From assembly GCF_000615945.1 (NCBI RefSeq), contig NZ_BAMO01000036.1, forward strand, positions 1 to 53,951: a stretch of DNA of 53,951 nt, in the 5' to 3' direction. The stretch comes from Caldalkalibacillus mannanilyticus JCM 10596. GTDB taxonomy: Bacteria; Bacillota; Bacilli; Caldalkalibacillales; JCM-10596. Of the stretch, positions 18,254 through 25,949 are shown piece by piece. The stretch's first letter is position 1; every line of letters starts with the position of its first letter. Below the pieces are notes generated by a model. That model worked only from the letters and a program-made list of their open reading frames with translations. It was not told the DNA's origin and ran no database searches. A program made the translations under genes and the position numbers.

Positions 18254-18517
18254 ATGAAAAAATATTGGATTTTAAGCCTTGTCCTATTATTAGCAATGGG
18301 AACAGCATTGATTGGCTGTTCAGCTGAGCCAGATGAGCCAACTACTGGCGAAGGGGTCGAGAGTCCCGTGAATCAACCTAATGATGCAGAAGACGTAAAT
18401 GGCGACGATCTAGGTGAAGACGGTGATGTTGATGCTGATGGTGATTCACAAGATACCGATGGTGTAGATACGGGATCAGAGCTTGAGGAAGATAAGAAAG
18501 AAGACAGCACGAATTAA
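18254..18517 (+). CDS. Small acidic lipoprotein
   Basis: 87 residues with a type II signal peptide: MKKYW, a hydrophobic core, then lipobox LIGC with Cys22 as the lipidated residue. The mature part is unstructured and extremely rich in Asp, Glu and Gly (EDGDVDADGDSQDTDG). Located on the outer face of the membrane. No enzymatic domain is visible; it may bind cations or act as a spacer. GAGGGG Shine-Dalgarno; followed directly by a strong terminator. Confidence 0.8.
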   Translation: MKKYWILSLVLLLAMGTALIGCSAEPDEPTTGEGVESPVNQPNDAEDVNGDDLGEDGDVDADGDSQDTDGVDTGSELEEDKKEDSTN

Positions 18518-18527
18518 GATAAATGGG

Positions 18528-18572
18528 ACTGCCCCCTTCGTCATTATTGACGAAGGGGGCAGTCTTTTTTTT
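18528..18572 (+). terminator. Strong intrinsic terminator (bidirectional)
   Basis: Perfect 16-bp stem ACTGCCCCCTTCGTCA / TGACGAAGGGGGCAGT with a 4-nt loop and T8. It separates the convergent lipoprotein and small hydrophilic genes. Confidence 0.95.
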
Positions 18573-18711
18573 ATTCTGATGGTCGATTAGGTCCGCCCAA
18601 CTTCTTGTCCTGCTGAAGTACTGAATTTTCTTCTTTGACCTGATCTCTGAATTTCTTTTGTTCCATAGACTCTCCATTGGTATCATTCGTTGTTTTGTTT
18701 TCTCTAGCCAT
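18571..18711 (-). CDS. Small hydrophilic protein, possibly spore-associated
   Basis: 46 residues starting MARENKTTNDTNGESMEQKK and ending LGGPNRPSE. Entirely polar and charged, no Cys. The GPNRP tail recalls short sporulation-associated peptides of Bacillales (weak inference; I cannot name a family). The start at 18711 has AAAGGAGC 9 nt upstream; the frame is open further upstream, but no better start is visible. Confidence 0.6.
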   Translation of the reverse strand: MARENKTTNDTNGESMEQKKFRDQVKEENSVLQQDKKLGGPNRPSE

Positions 18712-18862
18712 ATGAATCAGCTCCTTTCTTTCTTTACTATTTCCTAACCACGAAAAAATACAAGGTCTTTTTTTGTATAAACCCATTAAATTTTCAGTAA
18801 ATTTAGATTATAATGAAAGAATAGATGAGTGTCTGTCCTATGCTGAATAATGAGGGGGTAAG

Positions 18863-19657
18863 ATGAAGCTATTTTATTTCTTAGCAGGTTGCTTTATAGC
18901 TGTATTACTCATGTTTCATCTTTTTTGGGATGCTACCTATGTTGTTACTGTTGAGGGGGCAATGGAGGGGGCGACACACCAGCTTAATGTCATCTCTTAT
19001 AATATCCAATATGGCAAAGGTCAAGATGGTTGGGTTGATATCCATAGAACCATTGAAAAATTAAAAAGCATAGAAGCAGATATCATTTGTCTTCAAGAAG
19101 TAGAGAGGTATAGTTTTCGATCGGGCTTTCAAGATCAGGTAGATTTAATCGCGAAGGAATTGAACATGAATGCTGTTTTTTATCCCTCCATTGCTTATCC
19201 CGGCATCTATTATGGAAACGCTATCTTTAGCAAATACCCAATCCATAGCTCTAGATTTTTCCCACTCACAAGTCAAAAAGAAAATAGATCATTGATTCTT
19301 GCTGAAATTTCATTAAAAAATAAGCAAAGCATCTATGTCTTAAATACTCATTTGGGATTAAATAAAGAGGAAAGAGGAAGAGATGTAAAAAACATTTTAG
19401 ACATTATGGCCTTTATCCATGCTCCGCTGATTCTGATGGGTGATTTGAATTCGACGCCAGAACAGCAAGAATTTATGCTATGGAATGATCATATAACGAA
19501 AAGCAACCAAGGGTCTAAATTGCAAACATATAGTCACAGGGATTGGCAAATTGATTATATTTTTTTCAGTGCTCACTTTCAGGTATTGAATACATCAACC
19601 TATCCAAGTCATGTTTCTGATCATTATCCAATTGCAGCTACATTACAGCTTAAATAA
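18863..19657 (+). CDS. Endonuclease/exonuclease/phosphatase (EEP) family protein with N-terminal anchor
   Basis: 264 residues. One N-terminal hydrophobic segment (about 3-25, no clear cleavage site) is followed by a full EEP hydrolase domain: SYNIQYG (Asn), CLQEVE (catalytic Glu), NTHLG (His), LMGDLNSTP (Asp/Asn) and the C-terminal DWQIDYIF and SDHYPI (catalytic His). This metal-dependent phosphodiesterase fold covers nucleases, sphingomyelinases and inositol phosphatases; substrate is not predictable. The membrane anchor suggests action outside the cytoplasm. Terminator follows the stop within 5 bp. Confidence 0.88.
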   Translation: MKLFYFLAGCFIAVLLMFHLFWDATYVVTVEGAMEGATHQLNVISYNIQYGKGQDGWVDIHRTIEKLKSIEADIICLQEVERYSFRSGFQDQVDLIAKELNMNAVFYPSIAYPGIYYGNAIFSKYPIHSSRFFPLTSQKENRSLILAEISLKNKQSIYVLNTHLGLNKEERGRDVKNILDIMAFIHAPLILMGDLNSTPEQQEFMLWNDHITKSNQGSKLQTYSHRDWQIDYIFFSAHFQVLNTSTYPSHVSDHYPIAATLQLK

Positions 19658-19660
19658 AAC

Positions 19661-19684
19661 AAAAAGCCCAAATTGGGCTTTTTA
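19661..19684 (+). terminator. Intrinsic terminator of the EEP gene
   Basis: AAAAAGCCC-AAATT-GGGCTTTTT. Its terminal TTTTTAT supplies the left TTTAT of the adjoining repeat element. Confidence 0.85.
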
Positions 19685-19813
19685 TCTCGTTCTAATTGGC
19701 GGTAAGACTCCCTCCTCTATAGCAGGGAGATAACCGACGCTAAGAAGAACCAGATAAAGGGCGACTAACCATCAGGTGGAGTAAAAACTCCATCTGATGG
19801 AAGTCTACTTTAT
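19681..19813 (+). repeat. bcr1-like palindromic repeat, long form (133 bp)
   Basis: Begins and ends with TTTAT (19681-19685, 19809-19813). It contains hairpin A (ACTCCCT / AGGGAG around 19708-19730) and hairpin B (CATCAGGTGGAGT / ACTCCATCTGATG around 19770-19799). The right part (TAACCATCAGG onwards) is nearly identical to the short copies at 21490, 24854 and 34595, which lack the 73 bp lying between two CTAA repeats (19692-19695 and 19765-19768). Its right TTTAT overlaps the stop codon of the AI-2E gene. TTTAT flanks are a reported hallmark of bcr1 in the B. cereus group (from memory). Confidence 0.85.
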
Positions 19814-20865
19814 AATTTAAAGTCGGTTTTAATGATTCCAGCTTCCATAGCTGATTTAATGGCAATGAGAAAAAGAGGACCGGCTACTAATCCAACAACG
19901 CCTAGGAAATATAGACCTAAGTAGATAGAGAGCAGGGTTGATAGAGCGGACAAGCCAATCTGTTCTCCCATAATCATAGGCTCTAATGTTCTTCGTAGGG
20001 TTAATAGAACACCAGCAAGAATGAGTAGTTTTACTCCTGTGGAAGGATCTCCTGAGATGATATTGAATAATGCCCACGGAGCTAGAATAATGATCGAACC
20101 AATAAAAGGAATAAAGTCAATCAGCCATAAAAGAAGAGCCATAATAAGGGCATTTCCTGGTGAAATCAGGAGCAGACCAATATAAGAAACGATAAAAATC
20201 ACGATACTTACAAGAAATTGTGCCTTAAAAAAACCAATAAAAACATATCCAAGGCGATGGCTCATATATCGAACTTTTTTAGCATTTTCCTCTTTAAAGT
20301 GGTTATAAAATTGTTCCCTTAACTTAGGGAGATCCATACTAATCAAAAATAGAGTAATAAGATAAATAATGGTCACAACAATGAGGGTAGGAATCGCTTG
20401 TGCCCAATTGGCGATTAATTGAATAGCAGACTGTGCAATTTCTTCCCCTTTATTAAGGATTTTTGGACTTTGCTTGCTTATTTCTTGGATTAACACTGGA
20501 GGAAAATTAGCCACAGCTTGATTAAAATCTGCTATGGTATTCTCCACAAAGTAGGTTAGCTCTACAGCATAATAGGGCAAGCGATACACAAATTTTATCA
20601 CTTCATTGACCAACTTGGTGATCGCCAGATAGAAGCTAATCGCTATAAAGAAGACAAATAAACTAAAAACAATGACAACAGAAGGCAATCTATTCTTAAG
20701 GCGAAGGAACTTTTGAGTCCCTTGCACAAGGGGTTCTAATAAAAATGCCGTAAATAAGGCAAGTAATATAGGCATAAATACAGAAAGGTAGAAGTAGAGG
20801 AGTAATCCAATGGCGATTATTCCTAAAGCAATAAGAACTTTTTTTAGAGTAAGAAATTTTTGCAA
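19810..20865 (-). CDS. AI-2E family transporter
   Basis: Membrane protein of 351 residues with eight predicted helices in the AI-2E arrangement: two N-terminal helices, a large middle segment with an amphipathic region (NQAVANFPPVLIQEISKQSP), then a cluster ending in LLLWLIDFIPFIGSII and MIMGEQIGLSALSTLLS, which are family signatures. Members include YtvI, YueF and ion/H+ antiporters; the physiological substrate is open. TTG start preceded by AAAGGAG at 7 nt. The stop codon lies at the edge of the 19681 repeat. Confidence 0.9.
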   Translation of the reverse strand: MQKFLTLKKVLIALGIIAIGLLLYFYLSVFMPILLALFTAFLLEPLVQGTQKFLRLKNRLPSVVIVFSLFVFFIAISFYLAITKLVNEVIKFVYRLPYYAVELTYFVENTIADFNQAVANFPPVLIQEISKQSPKILNKGEEIAQSAIQLIANWAQAIPTLIVVTIIYLITLFLISMDLPKLREQFYNHFKEENAKKVRYMSHRLGYVFIGFFKAQFLVSIVIFIVSYIGLLLISPGNALIMALLLWLIDFIPFIGSIIILAPWALFNIISGDPSTGVKLLILAGVLLTLRRTLEPMIMGEQIGLSALSTLLSIYLGLYFLGVVGLVAGPLFLIAIKSAMEAGIIKTDFKL

Positions 20866-21079
20866 GGTAAATCTCCTTTCATACGTGGACGATAACGCCC
20901 TATTTTAAATTATATTAAATAATAAGCTTCATGCCAAGTATTTAGTCTATTTTTTTGTTTGAATTTAGGGGATAAATGAATTTCAAGGGCAATAAAGTCG
21001 AAGGAAGCGCTTTATTGTTGCTTATTCTGAGAATACAACATACAATAAGAATAGATAAGGAGAAAGGAAGTGATACCAC

Positions 21080-21457
21080 ATGAACGAATGGAAAGAGAAT
21101 GGCATTATTCGTATTGCTGATGATGTGGTAGCTGTAATTGCTAGTATCGCTACTGTAGAAACTGAAGGAATTGCATGTATGTCAAGTGGGATTGCCGAAG
21201 GTCTTGCCAAAAGAGTGAGTGGAAAACAGATCCAGAAGGGTGTACATGTACAAATAGACCAACATAAAGCAGCGATTGACATAAGAATCATTGTTAAATT
21301 TGGTACGAAGATAGATCATGTGTGCAGAGCAGTACAACAGAACGTAAAGGAAGCAGTAGAAAATATGACTGGGCTTGATGTTTCTACCGTGAATATAAGG
21401 GTAGAAGGGGTTGAGTTAAACAAAGGGAAGGCTCTTGAGCCAAGCCTCTCTATGTAA
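21080..21457 (+). CDS. Asp23/Gls24 family envelope stress-response protein
   Basis: 125 residues. The Asp23/Gls24 pattern is clear: GIIRIADDVVAVIASIATVE near the N-terminus, GVHVQIDQHKAAIDIRIIVKFG, and C-terminal VTGLDVSTVNIRVEGV-like strand. These proteins sit at the membrane in Firmicutes and are linked to cell-envelope stress; B. subtilis YloU and YqhY are relatives. Start ATG after AAGGAAGTG. Monocistronic between a promoter-like region and repeat plus terminator. An 8-bp inverted repeat CAATAAAG / CTTTATTG lies upstream (about 20990-21017). Confidence 0.85.
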   Translation: MNEWKENGIIRIADDVVAVIASIATVETEGIACMSSGIAEGLAKRVSGKQIQKGVHVQIDQHKAAIDIRIIVKFGTKIDHVCRAVQQNVKEAVENMTGLDVSTVNIRVEGVELNKGKALEPSLSM

Positions 21458-21489
21458 AAAACGTAATCATAACGAAAGCATTTCCTCAT

Positions 21490-21549
21490 TTTATCACGTT
21501 CTAACCATCAGGTGGAGTAAAAACTCCATCTGATGGAAGTTTACTTTAT
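21490..21549 (+). repeat. bcr1-like palindromic repeat, short form (60 bp)
   Basis: TTTATCACGTTCTAACC, hairpin CATCAGGTGGAGT-aaaa-ACTCCATCTGATG, then GAAGTTTACTTTAT. It begins and ends with TTTAT and lies between the Asp23 gene and its terminator. Nearly identical to the right half of the 19681 element. Confidence 0.85.
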
Positions 21550-21556
21550 ATGCAGT

Positions 21557-21602
21557 AAAAAGGATAGAGAAAGCAGTAAGAAACTGCTTTTTCTATCCTT
21601 TT
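21557..21602 (+). terminator. Bidirectional intrinsic terminator
   Basis: Stem AAAAGGATAGAGAAAGCAGT / ACTGCTTTTTCTATCCTTTT, about 20 pairs. It serves the Asp23-like gene on plus and the YugN gene on minus. Confidence 0.9.
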
Positions 21603-21613
21603 ATATTGTGTAT

Positions 21614-21979
21614 CTATGCTTCTACTAAATGATTGATTTGACGCTCCAATGAATCAAGCTTTCTCTTCGCGTTATCGAGGATCGTTGAAGGAAATTTAAA
21701 TTCATAGTCAAATCCGTGAGGGTGAAGATGGCGACCAATATATGGCTCAGCAAGTTCTAAAACGCTTTCGTTTGGTTCGTCTTGGATTTCTCCCTTTAAG
21801 CATACCGCTGGTACACGTAAATAAAAAGTATGACCTGATTTATGATCTTCAAATTTATAATCATAAGTAGCCCTCTTATAATCCCATGCCCAACGAACAA
21901 AACCTAGCTGCTCCATTACATGATCTAAATCAATGAGTGTTAACTGTTTTCCTTCTAAATTAGTTCCCTCAATTTTCAC
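21614..21979 (-). CDS. YugN-like family protein
   Basis: 121 residues, soluble alpha/beta. The YugN-like pattern is present end to end: GFVRWAWDYKRATYDYKF, TFYLRVPAVCLKGEI, and AEPYIGRHLHPHGFDYEF with a C-terminal helix. Function unknown; widespread in Bacillales. Start ATG after AGGAGG (TAAAGGAGGTTTCC context) with normal spacing. Monocistronic. Confidence 0.9.
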   Translation of the reverse strand: MKIEGTNLEGKQLTLIDLDHVMEQLGFVRWAWDYKRATYDYKFEDHKSGHTFYLRVPAVCLKGEIQDEPNESVLELAEPYIGRHLHPHGFDYEFKFPSTILDNAKRKLDSLERQINHLVEA

Positions 21980-22079
21980 TTTAGGAAACCTCCTTTATCC
22001 ATTCATTCTTACTTATGATAGTATGAATTGGACAAAGTTGCAATTCTTAGTCCGGGAAAATTTGAAAGCTATTCATAAT

Positions 22080-22799
22080 TCATCTTTCATTTTGCAAGTA
22101 TTCTAAAAAACGATATAGGAGTAGAGCGGCGTCAGCACGTGTAAGCGGGTCTTTTAAACCAAAGGTTCCATCTGCTCTGCCTTGGATGATTCCTAGCTTG
22201 GCTAAGGATTCAATCGCTTCAGCAGCATAATGATTGTTAGGTACATCAGAAAAACGACGAGGATCTATTGGCACATCATCCACGCTCCTTTCATCCTCTT
22301 CTTTCCATTGATTTACTTGCCGAATGAATTCTGTTTTATTGATTCCAGTTCCTGGACAGGTTTTACCTGCATGTTCCCTATGAAAGACAATATGACTTTG
22401 GTTTAGAGCAAATCGCTTCATGAGGAGATGAACAACAGCTAAGACCGATTGTAATTGGGGACCCTCAAGTTTCTCTTCTCCAGCATCAAAATTGCCAATC
22501 ATTTCAATCATGATTCCACCACGGTTATGCCCTGAAATCCCTGCTGGGTCAAGGTTAAGATTTCGCCCATCCCAAATGACTCCATCTGGAGCAATCGTAA
22601 TGTGCTGAGCAATGTCTGTCCAGCCTCTTGTTTCAGTATGATACCGATACATTCCTAAAATCGTTCGTTCGCCAGTATAATCAGTCTTGCGAGGCTTCCA
22701 AGTATGGTGAATTTGAATATGAGTCACACGTCTATTAACGGATTGTCTATTCAGCCATTGACGATACTCAGAAATGGAGTAGGAGTTGAAATTCCGCAT
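22080..22799 (-). CDS. N-acetylmuramoyl-L-alanine amidase (Amidase_2) with C-terminal SLH domain
   Basis: 239 residues. Residues 20-165 form an Amidase_2/PGRP domain with zinc ligands: HH in IQIHHTW, His in VFHREH, and Cys in KTCPGTGI. After an acidic linker, residues 185-236 are one S-layer-homology repeat (FSDVPNNHYAAEAIESLAKLG, then DGTFGLKDPLTRADAALLL). The enzyme cleaves the stem peptide from peptidoglycan; SLH would tether it to secondary cell-wall polymer. There is no signal peptide, so export (holin, lysis or moonlighting) is unexplained. Strong AAAGGAGGG Shine-Dalgarno. Confidence 0.9.
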   Translation of the reverse strand: MRNFNSYSISEYRQWLNRQSVNRRVTHIQIHHTWKPRKTDYTGERTILGMYRYHTETRGWTDIAQHITIAPDGVIWDGRNLNLDPAGISGHNRGGIMIEMIGNFDAGEEKLEGPQLQSVLAVVHLLMKRFALNQSHIVFHREHAGKTCPGTGINKTEFIRQVNQWKEEDERSVDDVPIDPRRFSDVPNNHYAAEAIESLAKLGIIQGRADGTFGLKDPLTRADAALLLYRFLEYLQNER

Positions 22800-22949
22800 C
22801 TTTTCCCTCCTTTACATCCTCTTATCATTATCTATATGATAGAAGTAGGTGGTTGGATACAGAAATCGTGAAAAATGTCACGGATGATATAATCATATAA
22901 GTATATAAGTATATGAGTGAACGCAGATATACGGAAGCGAGGGAGTAGC

Positions 22950-24167
22950 TTGAATACAAAGAGAGTGTTCGATGGAGATCCTTATCAAACAAGTTTTACA
23001 GCTACACTGGTACATCAAGAGAAAGTAGATCAGGGACAGTGGAAGGTATTGTTAGATCGCACAGCTTTTTATCCTGAGGCAGGTGGACAACCTTATGATA
23101 GGGGTTACTTAGATCAGATTCCTGTGGATAAAGTTTTTGAAGAGAATGGAAAGATTTATCACTATGTGAAAGAACCATTAGAGTCAAATCATGTGGAGGG
23201 GCGTATAGAGTTTTCCCGGAGATTTGATCATATGCAACAGCATTGTGGACAACACATTTTATCTGCTGCCTTTATTCAAGTGGCAGAACTGCAAACAGCT
23301 TCTTTTCATTTGGGGAAGGAAATCGCGACCATTGATATTATATCTAGTCATTTGGAGTCCTCCCTTATTGATGAAGTGGAAAACTTAGCGAATCAGGTTG
23401 TGTTAGAAAACCGTCGTATTGAATCAAGGTTTTTCACCCGTGAGGAAGTGCAAATTCATTTTTTGAAAAAAGTTCCTTCTGATCAAGAATTGATTCGTAT
23501 GGTACATATCACAGATTTTGATTTATCTGCCTGCTGTGGAACTCATCCATATCGCACTGGTGAGGTAGGGATGATTAAGGTGATTGATACCGAAAAATAT
23601 AAGGGAATGACCAGAGTTACTTTTGTTTGCGGATATCGAGCTTTGGATCTGTTAAAAAAGGAACATTACATCCTACAAGATGTCGCCAAAAAGCTTAAGA
23701 CAAATCGGGAATCAGTCAATAAGAAAGTATCCGCATTGCTTGATGAACTGGAGGAGACGAAAAAAAATAACAGAAAATATTATCAGTCCATGCTTAGGTA
23801 TGAAGCTGAGGGAATGGTTCCAACCTTTGTTCTTCCATATAAAGAAGAGGAATGGACGGTCTATTATCTTCGAAGCACAGCCCGGCACAATCAAGAGCTA
23901 AAGGATTTAGCAAAATCGATCATCGAAAAACCTCATCGGATGGTTGTGTTTATTCATGAAGAACTGAAATCTAAGCAAGAACAATGGACGGTTGCCTTGT
24001 CTGATACGACTCTTTTCTCAGTCCGTGATTTCATTGCTCAGTTGATTGAAACTTACGGAGGAAAGGGAGGGGGGAGTCAGGTTTTTGGACAGTGGACAGG
24101 GGAAGTTCCTGAGTCTGAAGATCGAACTTTTTTAACTTCATTCATTAAGCAGCAGACTCAACAATAA
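22950..24167 (+). CDS. Alanyl-tRNA editing protein, AlaX long form with DHHA1-type C-terminus
   Basis: 405 residues. Trans-editing hydrolase that removes mischarged Ser or Gly from tRNA-Ala. N-terminal beta barrel RTAFYPEAGGQPYDRG; zinc site HCGQH plus SACCGTHP; C-terminal half with a coiled coil (DVAKKLKTNRESVNKKVSALL) and a DHHA1-like domain ending GGKGGGSQVFGQ. It is essentially AlaRS without its catalytic core. The start is uncertain: TTG 22950 follows GAGGGAG with a short 4-nt gap; a GTG at 22917 lacks a Shine-Dalgarno. Confidence 0.9.
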   Translation: MNTKRVFDGDPYQTSFTATLVHQEKVDQGQWKVLLDRTAFYPEAGGQPYDRGYLDQIPVDKVFEENGKIYHYVKEPLESNHVEGRIEFSRRFDHMQQHCGQHILSAAFIQVAELQTASFHLGKEIATIDIISSHLESSLIDEVENLANQVVLENRRIESRFFTREEVQIHFLKKVPSDQELIRMVHITDFDLSACCGTHPYRTGEVGMIKVIDTEKYKGMTRVTFVCGYRALDLLKKEHYILQDVAKKLKTNRESVNKKVSALLDELEETKKNNRKYYQSMLRYEAEGMVPTFVLPYKEEEWTVYYLRSTARHNQELKDLAKSIIEKPHRMVVFIHEELKSKQEQWTVALSDTTLFSVRDFIAQLIETYGGKGGGSQVFGQWTGEVPESEDRTFLTSFIKQQTQQ

Positions 24168-24235
24168 TTAGATACCATTTTTTCTCATGTAATAAAACCT
24201 CTGTAAGATGCATCCTAGCTTTAGGAGGTGAAATA

Positions 24236-24868
24236 ATGTTGAGAAAAAGTGGTTTTTATTTTGGATGCTTCATGATGTGTATGTTCTTTTTGATTGTTAC
24301 TCCGAGCATGGCTCATGCCCAAAACGTGGATACCTATACTGTAAAACCAGGAGATACGATGTGGAAAATTTCCGTCCGTTATCAGATTGGATTGACAGAG
24401 ATTATAGAGGCGAATCCTCAGATTAGGAACCCCCATATGATCTATCCCAATCAAAAGTTAAATATCCCGTTGATAACTAGAGTAAAAGCGATTGAGCATG
24501 ATGTTGTGCAATTATGTAATCAAGAAAGAGCGAAGCATGGTTTACCAGCACTAACACCTGACTGGCAAGTAGCTAGAGTGGCTAGACATAAATCTCAAGA
24601 CATGAGAGATAAAAGATATTTTTCTCATACTTCCCCGACGTATGGATCTCCATTTGATATGTTAAAAGCATATAATATTCGCTATCGTGCAGCAGGGGAA
24701 AATATTGCTATGGGGCAAGCTACTGCTCAGGAGGTTGTGAAGTCATGGATGAATAGTGAAGGGCATCGCAAAAATATTTTGAGCAGAAATTTCACACATA
24801 TTGGAGTTGGATACGTAGAAGGTGGATCTGGGAGATATTATTGGACACAAATGTTTATCACGTTCTAA
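24236..24868 (+). CDS. Secreted LysM-CAP (SCP/PR1) domain protein
   Basis: 210 residues: signal peptide (cleaved about AHA-QN, residue 28), one LysM domain (32-76, YTVKPGDTMWKISVRYQ) and a CAP domain (85-208) with HTSPTYGSPFDML, RAAGENIAMGQ and HRKNIL. The LysM closely resembles SafA-type spore coat proteins and the CAP part resembles YkwD/YlbC, so it probably acts at the cell wall or spore coat. Position next to the CBS gene equals ylbC-ylbB in B. subtilis. The last residues (FITF) and the stop codon are formed by the overlapping TTTAT repeat at 24854, so the native C-terminus has probably been replaced. Confidence 0.9.
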   Translation: MLRKSGFYFGCFMMCMFFLIVTPSMAHAQNVDTYTVKPGDTMWKISVRYQIGLTEIIEANPQIRNPHMIYPNQKLNIPLITRVKAIEHDVVQLCNQERAKHGLPALTPDWQVARVARHKSQDMRDKRYFSHTSPTYGSPFDMLKAYNIRYRAAGENIAMGQATAQEVVKSWMNSEGHRKNILSRNFTHIGVGYVEGGSGRYYWTQMFITF

Positions 24869-24911
24869 CCATCTGGTGGAGTAATCACTCCATGATGGAA
24901 GTCTACTTTAT
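24854..24911 (+). repeat. bcr1-like palindromic repeat, short form (58 bp), overlapping a gene end
   Basis: TTTATCACGTTCTAACC, hairpin CATC..TGGAGT-aatc-ACTCCA..GATG, then GAAGTCTACTTTAT. It has lost CTG from one hairpin arm relative to the other copies. The first 15 bp encode the final codons and stop of the LysM-CAP gene. Confidence 0.85.
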
Positions 24912-25007
24912 TACTCCATAAGCAAATATGTTGTTAATGAATGGAGAATAAACAATAGGGTATTTTAATAATGTCCAGTATTATTTCTAATTTAGGAGGG
25001 AATTCTT

Positions 25008-25454
25008 ATGTCAACTCAAAAGCTCGGAGATATCATGACAAGGGATGTTCGTTTTTGTATTGCGGAGGATAATATTTATGAAGCAGCAGTAAAAATGAAG
25101 TCCTGGGATGTAGGGGCAGTACCAGTGTGTTCTAAAGATCAAATTGTTGGAATTGTAACAGATCGTGATCTTGTGATTAGAGCAATGGCTGAGAAAAAAC
25201 CTGGCTCTACACAAATTACCGAAGTGATGACCTCTGAGGTGGTAACTGGGACACCAGATATGGGTGTGGAAGAAGCCGTAAAGCTGATGTCTCAAAAACA
25301 AATTCGTCGTTTACCGATAGTCGAAGGAACAAAACTTGTTGGAATGTGTGCCCTAAGGGATATTGCTATTCGCGAACGCTATGATTCTCAAGCTGAATAT
25401 GCTTTAAGTGAAATTTCGGAAGAAAGAGCAGGATCTCACCCGACTTCGCATTAA
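25008..25454 (+). CDS. ylbB: CBS domain protein, YlbB-like
   Basis: 148 residues: two CBS motifs (8-65 and 72-130) forming a Bateman module, e.g. IMTRDVRFC..VGAVPVC..IVGIVTDRDLVIRA and VMTSEVVTG..QIRRLPIV..LVGMCALRDIAI. Such modules bind adenine nucleotides and sense energy state. Length and the short polar tail match B. subtilis YlbB, and it adjoins the CAP gene as ylbB adjoins ylbC. Good Shine-Dalgarno (TTAGGAGGG). Confidence 0.9.
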   Translation: MSTQKLGDIMTRDVRFCIAEDNIYEAAVKMKSWDVGAVPVCSKDQIVGIVTDRDLVIRAMAEKKPGSTQITEVMTSEVVTGTPDMGVEEAVKLMSQKQIRRLPIVEGTKLVGMCALRDIAIRERYDSQAEYALSEISEERAGSHPTSH

Positions 25455-25468
25455 AAATTATAAATATG

Positions 25469-25594
25469 AAAGAGGTTGGGACAAAAACCAGTAGATAAAA
25501 AGAGTGCTACTCACCAGCAAGTTGGTGAGCATCACTCTTTTTTTTGTTTAGAACCATTTTTCATTATTCTCGGCAGTTATGTCCCAGCCTCTTT
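25469..25594. mobile_element. MITE-like element with 15-bp terminal inverted repeats
   Basis: AAAGAGGTTGGGACA (25469-25483) and TGTCCCAGCCTCTTT (25580-25594) are inverted repeats matching at 14 of 15 positions, enclosing an internal stem-loop terminator. The GAGGCTGGGACA motif is familiar from intergenic repeats of many Firmicutes (from memory). No coding capacity. The right end and adjoining DNA code for the last residues of the 25548 gene, implying insertion at that gene's 3' end. Confidence 0.7.
25497..25545 (+). terminator. Intrinsic terminator inside the MITE-like element
   Basis: AAAAGAGTG..CTCACCA / TGGTGAG..CACTC with T8. Serves the CBS gene and is carried by the repeat. Confidence 0.85.
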
Positions 25595-25949
25595 TGGGTA
25601 GAATTCTGTTGGCGTGAAAGGTGTTTCTGTTTCTCCTGCCATAGAGTTGTACCTGACTATTTTTTTCGATCTTTGGAACTTTTAAATCGGGTGTATAGGG
25701 CTTTTTCCAAATCAGCTTCATTCTTTGTTGGTCCGTATCTGTGACAATTGTTCCTTCAAGCTCCATGTACCAATATCGGTCATTAAACTTTTTCTTTTGA
25801 AGAAAATGGTGAGAAATGCGACCTGTGATTTTTTCCGTTTCTTGTTCATCCCCAAGAAGCTTCCATTCCTGTTCCTGCTCTTTTTTCACTTTGCGACTCC
25901 AAAAGAAAAAATAGATAAAAACACCAATGATACAGATCGCGGCAACCAT
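25548..25949 (-). CDS. Hypothetical single-span membrane protein with repeat-derived C-terminus
   Basis: 133 residues, not recognised. One N-terminal membrane helix (VAAICIIGVFIYFFFW) then a basic stretch and a cytosolic or external beta-rich domain (WYMELEGTIVTDTDQQRMKLIWKKP). Its ATG overlaps the thioesterase stop codon by one base (TAATG), so the two are translationally coupled. The last about 13 residues (GWDITAENNEKWF) are encoded by the MITE end, so the original C-terminus was probably lost or extended. Confidence 0.65.
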   Translation of the reverse strand: MVAAICIIGVFIYFFFWSRKVKKEQEQEWKLLGDEQETEKITGRISHHFLQKKKFNDRYWYMELEGTIVTDTDQQRMKLIWKKPYTPDLKVPKIEKNSQVQLYGRRNRNTFHANRILPKRGWDITAENNEKWF

